A stretch of 64,000 bases of DNA from Pollenia angustigena (GCA_930367215.1 OV884059.1:36819882-36883881), one strand, 5' to 3'; numbered from the stretch's first letter, positions 1-15,100 are shown. The notes: generated from the sequence alone by a model not told the origin. Program-made: numbers and translations.

Positions 1-347
1 GTTTGTGGTATTAATTCTCATAAAATCGAATAGAATCCTGGGGGTTTACTGCATATGTATTTGGATTCAAAAGAAATAATCGAGTTCGAGCAAGTTGTAC
101 TTTGCACACAAAAAAATAGTTTCATCCTGGATATGCCCATGTATTCGTGAATTGCCATCGGGAGTATAAATGCCTGCAAAGTTTTATCCATTTGCATTGA
201 GTAGAAGGCAGTCAAAATAGCATTTTTGAAAGTAATCAGCAAATACCGCTTTACAATTTTGCAATTTTTTTGTTTGGCGGAATATCAGAATTTTTCCTAA
301 TTCTTGGATTATAAAAGAATATGAAGCAAAAAGTTTAATTCTACCTT

Positions 348-348
<1 letters not shown>
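1..348. other. AT-rich flank, nothing recognised
   Basis: No open reading frame with a recognisable motif, RNA gene or repeat boundary is visible. A 74-codon minus-strand frame (18-242) has no family signature and I do not consider it a gene. The stretch ends in the (AT)n tract that borders the large palindromic element. Confidence 0.5.

Positions 349-408
<60 letters not shown>
349..408. repeat. (AT)n microsatellite
   Basis: About 60 bp of uninterrupted AT dinucleotide directly abut the left inverted-repeat terminus at 409. A matching tract lies outside the right terminus, so the tracts may be the insertion target or part of the element ends. Confidence 0.9.
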
Positions 409-411
<3 letters not shown>

Positions 412-428
412 ATGGCGATGTGTTGGGG

Positions 429-904
429 TCTGTTTTTCGATATACGGCTTTTTTTAAGGTCATTTGTATACTTTGGGTACCGGTCCCAAATAAATCATAG
501 GTCTAAAGCTTGCTTTGGGGACCGACATAATTTCAGGAGATTTTTTTCAAAAAAAATTTTTTTTTTTAATTTTTATTGATTATGAATTGACTATTGCTTA
601 TTTACTACGATTACATATCCTTTTATTAATAGACACTCAAGAAATGTATAATTTTCACATTTTTAGTTAAAATATTAAAATTGATATTGCCACATTTTCG
701 AAAAAAATTTTATATTTTGAGGTCCATATCAACACTGTATTACCATAACCACTGTATTTGCAAACCGACATAATTTTGTATAACTTTAGGGTAGTTAAAC
801 TGTCAAACTTGTATTATAAATTTACATAACAAAAGTACTCAAATTTTTTTATACATTAATTGGGGGAAAAAATAGTACCAAAAAGGGGAATTACGGGAAA
901 TTTC
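429..904. other. Left subterminal spacer
   Basis: Non-coding AT-rich DNA between the 20-bp terminus and the 118-bp array. The inner part (about 820-890, with a run like GGGGGAAAAAATAGTACC) is the inverted counterpart of 33870-33950. No gene or RNA is seen. Confidence 0.5.
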
Positions 905-2365
905 TAATTTTACTAAAATGTTTGGTTCTGCAGCTGGTATTTTTTTAATTATCGTTAATGTTGGACCTTAAAACATAAGATTCAACATGCAATATCCTGA
1001 GTCGATAAGAATCTATGACGGAACTTTTTGGTACTTTTTTGTTCTTTAACTGGTACTTTTTGAATTTCCGTTAGTATTGGACCTAGTGGATGAGAGTCAG
1101 TAAGAGTGTACTTTTTGGAACTTTTTTATGCGTTAACTGGTACTTTTTGAATATCCGTAAGCATTGTACCTAGAAACATTAAATTAAACATGCAAGGTCC
1201 TGAGTAAGAATCTGTAAGAGGGCTTTTAGGTACTTTTTGTTCATTAACTGTTACTTTTTGAATTTCCGTCAGTATTGGACCTAGAAACATAAAATTAAAC
1301 ATGCAAGATCCTGTGTAAATGAGAATCTGTTAGAGGTATCTTTTCGGTACTTTTTTATTCGTTAACTGGTACTTTTTGAATTTTCGTTTGTATTGGACCT
1401 AGAAACATAAAATTAAACATGCAAGGTCTTGAGTGAATGGGAATCTGTATGAGGGCTTTTTGGTACTTTTTTTCTTTAACTGGTACTTTTTGAATTTTCA
1501 TTAATATTGAACCTAGAATCATAAAGTTCAACATGCAAGGTCTTGAGTAAATAACAATCTGTTGGAGGGATATTTTTGGTACTTTTTCGTTTTTTAACTG
1601 GTACTTTTTTTAAATTTTCGCTAAGATTGGTCTTATGAACATAAAATTAAACCTGCATGGTCCTGAGAGAATGAGAATCTCTAAAAGCGCTTATTGGTAC
1701 TTTTTAGTTCTTAAACAAGTACTTTTTAAATATCCGTTAATATTGGACTTAGAAACATTAAATTCAAGATGCAATGCCCGGAGTGGATAAGGATCTATAA
1801 GCGGGAAGTTTTTGGTACTTTTTTGTTCTTTAGCTGGTACTTTTTGAATTTCCGTTAGTATTTGGCTTAGAAACATAAAATTAAACATGCAAGGTCCTGA
1901 GTGAATGAGAATCTGTAAGAGGGCTTTTTGGTACTTTTTTTGTTCTTTAACTGGTACTTTTTGAATTTCCATTAATATTGAGCCTAGAATCATAAAATTC
2001 ATCATGCAATGTCCTGAGTTGATGAGAATCTATAAGAGGGAAGTTTTTGTTACTTTTTAATTCATAAACTGGTACTTTTTGAATATCCGTTAGTATTGGA
2101 CCTAGAAAGATAAAATTAAACATGCAATGTCCTGAGTTGATGAGAATCTATAAGAGGGAAGTTTTTGTTACTTTTTAATTCATAAACTGGTACTTTTTGA
2201 ATATCCGTTAGTATTGGACCTAGAAAGATAAAATTAAACATGCAATGTCCTGAGTGAATGAGAATCTATAATAGGGAACGTTTTGGTACTTAGTAATTCA
2301 TTAACTGGTACTTTTTGAATTTCCGTTAGTATTGGACCTAGAAAGATAAAATTAATATGCACGGT
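905..2365 (-). repeat. 118-bp tandem array, left copy
   Basis: About 12-13 diverged monomers of ~118 bp. Each holds two GGTACTTTTT blocks, a segment like ATTTCCGTTAGTATTGGACC, and ATAAAATTAAACATGCAAGG followed by TCCTGAGTGAATGAGAATCT. Two adjacent monomers near 2020 and 2138 look identical over a full 118-bp period, showing recent local amplification. The same monomer lies inverted at 31720-33860. Short open frames across it are by-products of the repeat. Confidence 0.9.
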
Positions 2366-2980
2366 GCTGAGTGAATAATAATGAATAATTTAAATAATAA
2401 TTGAATTTAGCTATAAATCGTTAAAACCACCCTTTTTAAATAAAATTATCGAAATATAATGAAACAAACAATAAAAAATCGCAAAATTTTTTAAATAATA
2501 ATTGAATTTAGCTATAAACGGCTAAAAGCACATTTTTTATATAAAATTATTGAAATATGATAAAACAAACAATAAAAAATAAAAATTTTTTTTAAAAAAT
2601 AAGTGAATTTAGCTATAAATCGCTTAAACCACCCTCTTTTAAATAAAATTATTAAAATAAATTGAAAAAAACAGTAAAAATTCGCTAATTTTTTTAAATA
2701 TAAATTAAATTTAGCTATAAATCGCTAAAGCCACCCTTCTTTAAATAAAATTATTGAAATATAATGAAACAAACAATAAAAAATCTCAAAATTTTTTAAA
2801 TAATAATTGAATTTAGCTATAAATCGCTAAAATCCCTTTTTAAATAAAATTATTGAAATATAATGAAAAAAACAACAAAACATCGCAAAATTTTTTAATA
2901 ATAATTGAATATAGCTATAAATCGCTAAAAACTATCCTTTTTAAATGAAATTATTGAAATATAATGAAAAAACAACAATT
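2366..2980 (-). repeat. 102-bp array, first segment (minus orientation)
   Basis: About six monomers read as AATTGAATTTAGCTATAAAT, then CGCTAAAACCACCCTTTTTA, then AATAAAATTATTGAAATATA. This is the complement of the main array. Orientation flips at about 2980, where ATGAAAAAACAACAATTTTA joins the opposite-sense unit. Confidence 0.85.
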
Positions 2981-3952
2981 TTATTTAAAAAAAGAGTGGT
3001 TTTTAGCGATTTATTGCTAAATTCAATTATTATTAAAAAAATTTAGCGATTTTTTATTGTTGTTTTCATTATATTTCAATAATTTTATTTAAAATAGGGT
3101 GGTTTTTGGCGATTTATAGCTAAATTCAATTATTATTTAAAAAATTTAGTGATTTTTTATTGTTTGTTTGATTATATTCCAATAATTTTATTTAAAAAAG
3201 GGTGGTTTTTGGTGATTTATAGCTAAATTCAATTATTATGTAAAAAATGTAGCGATTTTTTACTGTGTGTTTCATTATATTTCAATAATTTTATTTAAAA
3301 AAGGGTGGTTTTTGGTGATTTATAGCAAAATTCAATTATTATTTAAAAAATTAAGCGATTTTTTATTGTTTTTTCATTATATTTCAATAATTTTATTTAA
3401 AAAAGGGTGGTTTTTGGTGATTTATAGCAAAATTCAATTATTATTTTAAAAATTAGCGATTTTTTATTGTTTGTTTCATTATATTTCAATAATTTTATTT
3501 AAAAAAGGGTGGTTTTTGGTGATTTATAGCTAAATTCAATTATTATTTAAAAAATTTTGCGATTTTTTATTGTGTGTTTCATTATATTTCAATAATTTTA
3601 TTCAAAAAATTGTGGTTTTTGGCGTTTTATAACAAAATTCAATTATTATTTAAAAAATTTAGCGATTGTTTATTGTTTATTCCTTATATTTTTATTGTTT
3701 TTTCATTATATTTCAATAATTTTATTTAAACAAGGGTGGTTTTTGGTGATTTACAGCTAAATTCAATTATTATTTTAAAAATTTAGCGATTTTTTATTGT
3801 TTGTTTCATTATATTTTAATAATTTTATTTAAAAAAGGGTGGTTTTTGGTGATTTATAGCTAAATTCAATTATTATTTAAAAAATTTAGCGATTTTTTAT
3901 TGTTTTTTCATTATATTTCAATAATTTTATTTAAAAAAGGGTGGTTTTTGGC

Positions 3953-6900
3953 GATTTATAGCTAAATTCAATTATTATTTGAAAAATGTAGCGATTTTTT
4001 ATTGTTTGTTTCATTATATTTCAATAATTTTATTTAAAAAAGGGTGGTTTTTGGTGATTTATAGCTAAATTCAATTATTATTTAAAAAATTTAGCGATTT
4101 TTTATTGTGTGTTTCATTATATTTCAATAATTTTATTCAAAAAATTGTGGTTTTTGGCGATTTATAGCAAAATTCAATTATTATTTAAAAAATTTTGCGA
4201 TTGTTTATTGTTTTTTCCTTATATTTTTATTGCTTTTTCATTATATTTCAATAATTTTATTTAAACAAGGGTGGTTTTTGGTGATTTATAGCTAAATTCA
4301 ATTATTATTTTAAAAATTTAGCGATTTTTTATTGTTTGTTTCATTATATTTTAATAATTTTATTTAAAAAAGGGTGGTTTTTGGTGATTTATAGCTAAAT
4401 TCAATAATTTTTTAAAAAATTTAGCGATTTTTTATTGTGTGTTTCATTATATTTCAACAATTTTATTAAAAAAATTGTGGTCTTTGGCGATTTATAGCTA
4501 AATTCAATTATTATTTAAAAAAATTAGCGATTGTTTATTGTTTTTTCATTATATTTTTATTGTTTTTTTCTTTATATTTCAATAATTTTATTTAAAAAAG
4601 GGTAGTTTTTGGTGCTTTATAGCTAAATTCAATTATTATTTAAAAAATTTAGCGATTTTTTATTGTTTTTTCATTATATTTCAATAATTTTATTAAAAAA
4701 AGTGTGGCTTTTGGTGATTTATAGCTAAATTCAACTATTATTTAAAAAATTTAGCGATTTTTTATTGTGTGTTTCATTATATTTCAATAATTTTATTTAA
4801 AAAATTGTGGTTTTTGGCGATTTATAGCAAAATTCAATTATTATTTAAAAAATTTAGCGATTGTTTATTGTTTTTTCATTATATTTTTTTTGTTTTTTCA
4901 TTATATTTCAATAATTTTATTTAAAAAGGGTGGTTTTTGGTGCTTTATAGCTAAATTCAATTATTATTTAAAAAATTTAGGGATTTTTTATTGTTTTTTC
5001 ATTATATTTCAATAATTTTATTTAAAAAAGGGTGGTTTTTGTTGATTTATAGCAAAATTCAATTATTATTTAAAAAATTTGCGATTTTTTATTGTGTGTT
5101 TCATTATATTTCAATAATTCAATTATTATTTAAAAAATTTTGCGATTGTTTATTGTTTTTTCCTTATATTATTATTGTTTTTTCATTATATTTCAATAAT
5201 TTTATTTAAAAAATTTAGCGATTTTTTATTGTTTTTTCATATATTTCAATCCTTTTATTTAAAAAAGGGTGGTTTTTGGCGATTTATAGCTAAATTCAAT
5301 TATTATTTGAAAAATGTAGCGATTTTTTATTGTTTTTTCATTATATTTCAATAATTTTATTTAAAAAAGGGTGGTTTTTGGTGATTTATAGCAAAATTCA
5401 ATTATTATTTAAAAAATTTAGCGATTGTTTATTGTTTTTTCCTTATATTTTTATTGTTTTTTCATTATATTTCAATAATTTTATTTAAACAAGGGTGGTT
5501 TTTGGTGATTTATAGCTAAATTCAATTATTATTTTAAAAATTTAGCGATTTTTTATTGTTTGTTTCATTATATTTTAATAATTTTATTTAAAAAAGGGTG
5601 GTTTTTGGTGATTTATAGCTAAATTCAATTATTATTTTAAAAATTAGCGATTTTTTATTGTTTGTTTCATTATATTTTAATAATTTTATTTAAAAAAGGG
5701 TGGTTTTTGGTGATTTATAGCTAAATTCAATTATTATTTAAAAAATTTAGCGATTTTTTATTGTTTTTTCATTATATTTCAATAATTTTATTTAAAAAAG
5801 GGTGGTTTTTGGTGATTTATAGCTAAATTCAATTATTATTTTAAAAATTAGCGATTTTTTATTGTTTGTTTCATTATATTTCAATAATTTTATTTAAAAA
5901 AGGATGGTTTTTGGTGATTTATAGCTAAATTCAATTATTATTTAAAAAATTTAGCGATTTTTTATTGTGTGTTTCATTATATTTCAATAATTTTATTCAA
6001 AAAATTGTGGTTTTTGGCGATTTATAGCAAAATTCAATTATTATTTAAAAAATTTAGCGATTGTTTATTGTTTTTTCCTTATATTTTTATTGTTTTTTCA
6101 TTATATTTCAATAATTTTATTTAAACAAGGGTGGTTTTTGGTGATTTATAGCTAAATTCAATTATTATTTTAAAAATTTAGCGATTTTTTATTGTTTGTT
6201 TCATTATATTTTAATAATTTTATTTAAAAAAGGGTGGTTTTTGGTGATTTATAGCTAAATTCAATAATTTTTTAAAAAATTTAGCGATTTTTTATTGTGT
6301 GTTTCATTATATTTCAATAATTTTATTTAAAAAATTGTGGTCTTTGGCGATTTATAGCTAAATTCAATTATTATTTAAAAAAATTAGCGATTGTTTATTG
6401 TTTTTTCATTATATTTTTATTGTTTTTTCTTTATATTTCAATAATTTTATTTAAAAAAGGGTAGTTTTTGGTGCTTTATAGCTAAATTCAATTATTATTT
6501 AAAAAATTTAGCGATTTTTTATTGTTTTTTCATTATATTTCAATAATTTTATTTAAAAAAAGGGTGGTTTTTGGTGATTTATAGCAAAATTCAATTATAA
6601 TTTAAAAAATTTAGCGATTGTTTATTGTTTTTTCATTATATTTTTTTTGTTTTTTCATTATATTTCAATAATTTTATTTAAACAAGGGTGGTTTTTGGTG
6701 ATTTATAGCTAAATTCAATTATTATTTTAAAAATTTAGCGATTTTTTATTGTTTGTTTCATTATATTTTAATAATTTTATTTAAAAAAGGGTGGTTTTTG
6801 GTGATTTATAGCTAAATTCAATTATTTTAAAAATTTAGCGATTTTTTATTGTGTGTTTCATTATATTTCAATAATTTTATTTAAAAAATTGTGGTTTTTG

Positions 6901-9900
6901 GCGATTTATAGCAAAATTCAATTATTGTTTAAAAAATTTAGCGATTGTTTATTGTTTTTTCCTTATATTTTTATTGTTTTTTTATTATATTTCAATAATT
7001 TTATTTAAACAAGGGTGGTTTTTTGTGATTTATAGCTAAATTCAATTATTATTTTAAAAATTTAGCGATTTTTTATTGTTTGTTTCATTATATTTTAATA
7101 ATTTTATTTAAAAAAGGGTGGTTTTTTGTGCTTTTAGCCGTTTATAGCTAAATTCAATTATTATTTGAAAAATGTAGCGATTTTTTATTGTTTGTTTCAT
7201 TATATTTCAATAATTTTATTTAAAAAAGGGTGGTTTTTGGTGATTTATAGCTAAATTCAATTATTATTTAAAAAATTTAGCGATTTTTTATTGTGTGTTT
7301 CATTATATTTCAATAATTTTATTCAAAAAATTGTGGTTTTTGGCGATTTATAGCAAAATTCAATTATTATTTAAAAAATTTTGCGATTGTTTATTGTTTT
7401 TTCCTTATATTTTTATTGCTTTTTCATTATATTTCAATAATTTTATTTAAACAAGGGTGGTTTTTGGTGATTTATAGCTAAATTCAATTATTATTTTAAA
7501 AATTTAGCGATTTTTTATTGTTTGTTTCATTATATTTTAATAATTTTATTTAAAAAAGGGTGGTTTTTGGTGATTTATAGCTAAATTCAATAATTTTTTA
7601 AAAAATTTAGCGATTTTTTATTGTGTGTTTCATTATATTTCAACAATTTTATTAAAAAAATTGTGGTCTTTGGCGATTTATAGCTAAATTCAATTATTAT
7701 TTAAAAAAATTAGCGATTGTTTATTGTTTTTTCATTATATTTTTATTGTTTTTTTCTTTATATTTCAATAATTTTATTTAAAAAAGGGTAGTTTTTGGTG
7801 CTTTATAGCTAAATTCAATTATTATTTAAAAAATTTAGCGATTTTTTATTGTTTTTTCATTATATTTCAATAATTTTATTAAAAAAAGTGTGGCTTTTGG
7901 TGATTTATAGCTAAATTCAACTATTATTTAAAAAATTTAGCGATTTTTTATTGTGTGTTTCATTATATTTCAATAATTTTATTTAAAAAATTGTGGTTTT
8001 TGGCGATTTATAGCAAAATTCAATTATTATTTAAAAAATTTAGCGATTGTTTATTGTTTTTTCATTATATTTTTTTTGTTTTTTCATTATATTTCAATAA
8101 TTTTATTTAAAAAGGGTGGTTTTTGGTGCTTTATAGCTAAATTCAATTATTATTTAAAAAATTTAGGGATTTTTTATTGTTTTTTCATTATATTTCAATA
8201 ATTTTATTTAAAAAAGGGTGGTTTTTGTTGATTTATAGCAAAATTCAATTATTATTTAAAAAATTTGCGATTTTTTATTGTGTGTTTCATTATATTTCAA
8301 TAATTCAATTATTATTTAAAAAATTTTGCGATTGTTTATTGTTTTTTCCTTATATTATTATTGTTTTTTCATTATATTTCAATAATTTTATTTAAAAAAT
8401 TTAGCGATTTTTTATTGTTTTTTCATATATTTCAATCCTTTTATTTAAAAAAGGGTGGTTTTTGGCGATTTATAGCTAAATTCAATTATTATTTGAAAAA
8501 TGTAGCGATTTTTTATTGTTTTTTCATTATATTTCAATAATTTTATTTAAAAAAGGGTGGTTTTTGGTGATTTATAGCAAAATTCAATTATTATTTAAAA
8601 AATTTAGCGATTGTTTATTGTTTTTTCCTTATATTTTTATTGTTTTTTCATTATATTTCAATAATTTTATTTAAACAAGGGTGGTTTTTGGTGATTTATA
8701 GCTAAATTCAATTATTATTTTAAAAATTTAGCGATTTTTTATTGTTTGTTTCATTATATTTTAATAATTTTATTTAAAAAAGGGTGGTTTTTGGTGATTT
8801 ATAGCTAAATTCAATTATTATTTTAAAAATTAGCGATTTTTTATTGTTTGTTTCATTATATTTTAATAATTTTATTTAAAAAAGGGTGGTTTTTGGTGAT
8901 TTATAGCTAAATTCAATTATTATTTAAAAAATTTAGCGATTTTTTATTGTTTTTTCATTATATTTCAATAATTTTATTTAAAAAAGGGTGGTTTTTGGTG
9001 ATTTATAGCTAAATTCAATTATTATTTTAAAAATTAGCGATTTTTTATTGTTTGTTTCATTATATTTCAATAATTTTATTTAAAAAAGGATGGTTTTTGG
9101 TGATTTATAGCTAAATTCAATTATTATTTAAAAAATTTAGCGATTTTTTATTGTGTGTTTCATTATATTTCAATAATTTTATTCAAAAAATTGTGGTTTT
9201 TGGCGATTTATAGCAAAATTCAATTATTATTTAAAAAATTTAGCGATTGTTTATTGTTTTTTCCTTATATTTTTATTGTTTTTTCATTATATTTCAATAA
9301 TTTTATTTAAACAAGGGTGGTTTTTGGTGATTTATAGCTAAATTCAATTATTATTTTAAAAATTTAGCGATTTTTTATTGTTTGTTTCATTATATTTTAA
9401 TAATTTTATTTAAAAAAGGGTGGTTTTTGGTGATTTATAGCTAAATTCAATAATTTTTTAAAAAATTTAGCGATTTTTTATTGTGTGTTTCATTATATTT
9501 CAATAATTTTATTTAAAAAATTGTGGTCTTTGGCGATTTATAGCTAAATTCAATTATTATTTAAAAAAATTAGCGATTGTTTATTGTTTTTTCATTATAT
9601 TTTTATTGTTTTTTCTTTATATTTCAATAATTTTATTTAAAAAAGGGTAGTTTTTGGTGCTTTATAGCTAAATTCAATTATTATTTAAAAAATTTAGCGA
9701 TTTTTTATTGTTTTTTCATTATATTTCAATAATTTTATTTAAAAAAAGGGTGGTTTTTGGTGATTTATAGCAAAATTCAATTATAATTTAAAAAATTTAG
9801 CGATTGTTTATTGTTTTTTCATTATATTTTTTTTGTTTTTTCATTATATTTCAATAATTTTATTTAAACAAGGGTGGTTTTTGGTGATTTATAGCTAAAT

Positions 9901-10312
9901 TCAATTATTATTTTAAAAATTTAGCGATTTTTTATTGTTTGTTTCATTATATTTTAATAATTTTATTTAAAAAAGGGTGGTTTTTGGTGATTTATAGCTA
10001 AATTCAATTATTTTAAAAATTTAGCGATTTTTTATTGTGTGTTTCATTATATTTCAATAATTTTATTTAAAAAATTGTGGTTTTTGGCGATTTATAGCAA
10101 AATTCAATTATTGTTTAAAAAATTTAGCGATTGTTTATTGTTTTTTCCTTATATTTTTATTGTTTTTTTATTATATTTCAATAATTTTATTTAAACAAGG
10201 GTGGTTTTTTGTGATTTATAGCTAAATTCAATTATTATTTTAAAAATTTAGCGATTTTTTATTGTTTGTTTCATTATATTTTAATAATTTTATTTAAAAA
10301 AGGGTGGTTTTT
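3953..10312 (+). repeat. 3186-bp-offset tandem segmental duplication in the array
   Basis: The block from about 3953 to 7126 is repeated from about 7139 to 10312 with a constant offset of 3186 bp, including irregular half-monomers and unusual variants (for example the stretches at 4991-5209 and 8177-8395). The copies diverge at about 7124/10310. Near-identity of some 30 consecutive irregular monomers implies one recent duplication, not gradual homogenisation. Confidence 0.85.
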
Positions 10313-12120
10313 GGTGATTTATAGCTAAATTCAATTATTATTTAAAAAATTTAGCGATTGTTTATTGTTTGTTTCATTATATTTTAATAATTTTATTTAA
10401 AAAATTGTGGTTTTTGGCGATTTATAGCAAAATTCAATTATTATTTAAAAAACTTAGCTATTGTTTATTGTTTTTTCCTTATATTTTTATTGTTTTTTAA
10501 TTATATTTCAATAATTTTATTAAAAAAAGGGTGGCTTTTGGTGATTTATAGCTAAATTCAATAATTTTTTAAAAAATTTAGCGATTTTGTATTGTGTGTT
10601 TCATTATATTTCAATAATTTTATTTAAAAAATTGTGGTTTTTGGCGATTTATAGCAAAATTCAATTATTATTTAAAAAATTTAGCGATTGTTTATTGTTT
10701 TTTCATTATATTTTAATAATTTTATTTAAAAAAGGGTAGTTTTTGGTGCTTTATAGCTAAATTCAATTATTATTTAAAAAATTTAGCGATTTTTTATTGT
10801 TTTTTCATTATATTTCAATAATTTTATTAAAAAAAGGGTGGCTTTTGGTGATTTATAGCTAAATTCAATTATTATTTAAAAAATTTAGCGATTTTTTATT
10901 GTGTGTTTCATTATATTTCAATAATTTTATTTAAAAAATTGTGGTTTTTGGCGATTTATAGCAAAATTCAATTATTATTTAAAAAATTTAGCGATTGTTT
11001 ATTGTTTTTTCATTATATTTTTTTTGTTTTTTCATTATATTTCAATAATTTTATTTAAAAAAGGGTGGTTTTTGGTGCTTTATAGCTAAATTCAATTATT
11101 ATTTAAAAAATTTAGGGATTTTTTATTGTTTTTTCATTATATTTCAATAATTTTATTTAAAAAAGTGTGGTTTTTGTTGATTTATAGCAAAATTCAATTA
11201 TTATTTAAAAAAATTTGCGATTTTTTATTGTGTGTTTCATTATATTTCAATAATTTTATTTAAAAAATTGTGGTTTTTGGCGATTTATAGCAAAATTCAA
11301 TTATTATTTAAAAAAATTAGCGATTGTTTATTGTTTTTTCCTTATATTTTTATTGTTTTTGCATTATATTTCAATAATTTTATTTAAAAAATTTTGCGAT
11401 TTTTTATTGTTTTTTCATTATATTTCAATAATTTTATTTAAAAAAGGGTGGTTTTTGGCGATTTATAGCTAAATTCAATTATTATTTGAAAAATGTAGCG
11501 ATTTTTTATTGTTTTTTCATTATATTTCAATAATTTTATCTAAAAAATTTAGCGATTTTTTAATTGTTTTTTCATTATATTTCAATAATTTTATTTAAAA
11601 AAGGGTGGTTTTTGGCGATTTATAGCTAAATTCAATTATTGTTTGAAAAATGTAGCGATTTTGTATTGTTTTTTCATTATATTTCAATAATTTTATTTAA
11701 AAAATTTAGCGATTTTTTATTGTTTTTTCATTATATTTCAATAATTTTATTTAAAAAAGGGTGGTTTTTGGCGATTTATAGCTAAATTCAATTATTATTT
11801 GAAAATGTAGCGATTTTTTATTGTTTTTTCATTATATTTCAATATATATATATATTTTGGCGATTTATAGCTAAATTCAATTATAATTTAAAAAATGTAG
11901 CGATTTTTTATTGTTTTTTCATTATATTTCAATAATTTTATTTAAAAAAGGGTGGTTTTTGGCGATTTATAGCTAAATTCAATTATTATTTGAAAAATGT
12001 AGCGATTTTTTATTGTTTTTTCATTTTATTTCAATAATTTTATTTAAAAAATTTAGCGATTTTTTATTGTTTTTTCATTATATTTCAATAATTTTATTTA
12101 TTGAAAAATGTAGCGATTTT

Positions 12121-15100
12121 TTATTGTTTTTCCGTTATATTTCAATAATTTTATTTAAAAAAGGGTGTTTTTTGGCGATTTATAGCTAAATTCAATTACT
12201 AGTTAAACAATTTAGAAATTTTTTATTGTTTTTTCATTATATTTCAATAATTTTATTTAATAACGGGTGGTTTTTAGCGATTTATAGCTAAATTCAATTA
12301 TAAGTTAAGCAATTTAGCGATTTTTTATTGTTTTTTCATTTTATTTCAAAAATTTTATTTAAAAAAGGGTGGTTTTAGGCGATTTATAGCTAAATTCAAT
12401 TATTATTTAAAAAATGTAGCGATTTTTTATTGTTTTTTCATTATATTTCAATAATTTTATTTAAAAAAGGGTGGTTTTTGGCGATTTATAGCTAAATTCA
12501 ATTATTATTTAAAAAATGTAGCGATTTTTTATTGTTTTTTCATTATATTTCAATAATTTTATTTAAAAAAGGGTGGTTTTAGGCGATTTATAGCTAAATT
12601 CAATTATTATTTAAAAAATGTAGCGATTTTTTATTGTTTTTTCATTATATTTCAATAATTTTATTTAAAAAAGGGTGGTTTTTGGCGATTTATAGCTAAA
12701 TTCAATTACTAGTTAAACAATTTAGCGATTTTTTATTGTTTTTTCATTATATTTCAATAATATTATTTAATAACGGGTGGTTTTTAGCGATTTATAGCTA
12801 AATTCAATTATTAGTTAAACAATTTAGCGATTTTTTATTGTTTTTTCATTATATTTCAATAATTTTATTTAAAAAAGGGTGGTTTTTGGCGATTTATAGC
12901 TAAATTCAATTATTATTTAAAAAATTTAGCGATTTTTTATTGTTTTTTCATTATATTTCAATAATTTTATTTAAAAAATTTAGTGATTTTTTATTGTTTT
13001 TCATTATATTTCAATAATTTTATTAAAAAAAGGGTGGTTTTTAGCGATTTATAGCTAAATTCAATTATTTAGCGATTTTTTTTTATTATATTTCAATAAT
13101 TTTATTTAAAAAAGGGGGGTTTTTAGCGATTTATAGCTAAATTCAATTATTATTTAAAAAATTTTGCGATTTTTATTGTTTTTTCATTATATTTCAATAA
13201 TTTTATTTAAAAAAGGGTGGTTTTAGGCGATTTATAGCTAAATTCAATTATTATTTAAAAAATGTAGCGATTTTTTATTGTTTTTTCATTATATTTCAAT
13301 AATTTTATTTAAAAATGGGTGGTTTTAGGCGATTTATAGCTAAATTCAATTATTATTTAAAAAATGTAGCGATGTTTTATTGTTTTTTCATTATATTTCA
13401 ATAATTTTATTTAAAAAAGGGTGGTTTTTGGCGATTTATAGCTAAATTCAATTACTAGTTAAACAATTTAGCGATTTTTTTATTGTTTTTTCATTAAATT
13501 TCAATAATTTTATTTAATAACGGGTGGTTTTTAGCGATTTATAGCTAAATTCAATTATTAGTTAAGCAATTTAGCGATTTTTTATTGTTTTTTCATTATA
13601 TTTCAATAATTTTATTTAAAAAAGGGTGGTTTTTGGCGATTTATAGCTAAATTCAATTATTATTTAAAAAATGTAGCGATTTTTTATTGTTTTTTCATTA
13701 TATTTCAATAATTTTATTTAAAAAATTTAGTGATTTTTTATTGTTTTTCATTATATTTCAATAATTTTATTAAAAAAAGGGTGGTTTTAAGCGATTTATA
13801 GCTAAATTCAATTATTATTTAAAAAATTTTGCGATTTTTATTGTTTTTTCATTATATTTCAATAATTTTATTTAAAAATGAGTGGTTTTAGGCGATTTAT
13901 AGCTAAATTCAATTATTTTTTTAAAAAGTTTGCGATTTTTTATTGTTTTTTCATTATATTTCAATAATTTTATTTAAAAAAGGGTGGTTTTTGGCGATTT
14001 ATAGCTAAATTCAATTATTATTTAAAAAATGTAGCGATTTTTTATTGTTTTTTCATTATATTTCAATAATTTTATTTAAAAAATGTAGTGATTTTTTATT
14101 GTTTTTCATTATATTTCAATAATTTTATTAAAAAAAGGGTGGTTTTAAGCGATTTATAGCTAAATTCAATTATTATTTAAAAAATTTTGCGATTTTTATT
14201 GTTTTTTCATTATATTTCAATAATTTTATTTAAAAATGAGTGGTTTTAGGCGATTTATAGCTAAATTCAATTATTTTTTTAAAAAGTTTGCGATTTTTTA
14301 TTGTTTTTTCATTATATTTCAATAATTTTATTTAAAAAAGGGTGGTTTTTGGCGATTTATAGCTAAATTCAATTATTATTTGAAAAATGTAGCGATTTTT
14401 TATTGTTTTTTCATTATATTTCAAAAATTTAATTTAAAAAATTTAGCGATTTTTTATTGTTTTTTCATTATATTTCAATAATTTTATTTAAAAAAGGGTG
14501 GTTTTTGGCGATTTATAGCTAAATTCAATTATTATTTGAAAAATGTAGCGATTTTTTATTGTTTTTTCATTATATTTCAATAATTTTATTACAAAAATTT
14601 AGCGATTTTTTATTGTTTTTTCATTATATTTCATTAATTTTATTTAAAAAAGGGTGGTTTTTGGCGATTTATAGCTAAATTCAATTACTAGTTAAACAAT
14701 TTAGCGATTTTTTATTGTTTTTTCATTATATTTCAATAATTTTATTTAATAACGGGTGGTTTTTAGTGATTTATAGCTAAATTCAATTATTAGTTTAGCA
14801 ATTTAGCGATTTTTTATTGTTTTTTCATTATATTTCAATAATTTTATTTATAAAAGGGTGGTTTTAGGCGATTTATAGCTAAATTCAATTATTATTTAAA
14901 AAATGTAGCGATTTTTTATTGTTTTTTCATTATATTTCAATAATTTTATTTAATAAAGGGTGGTTTTTCGCGATTTATAGCTAAATTCAATTACTAGTTA
15001 AACAATTTAGCGAGTTTTTATTGTTTTTTCATTATATTTCAATAATTTTATTTAATAACGGGTGGTTTTTAGCGATTTATAGCTAAATTCAATTATTAAT

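Noticed and set aside
1691..2005. 104-codon minus-strand frame with internal repetition
   Set aside because: It is the translation of three 118-bp repeat units, not a gene.
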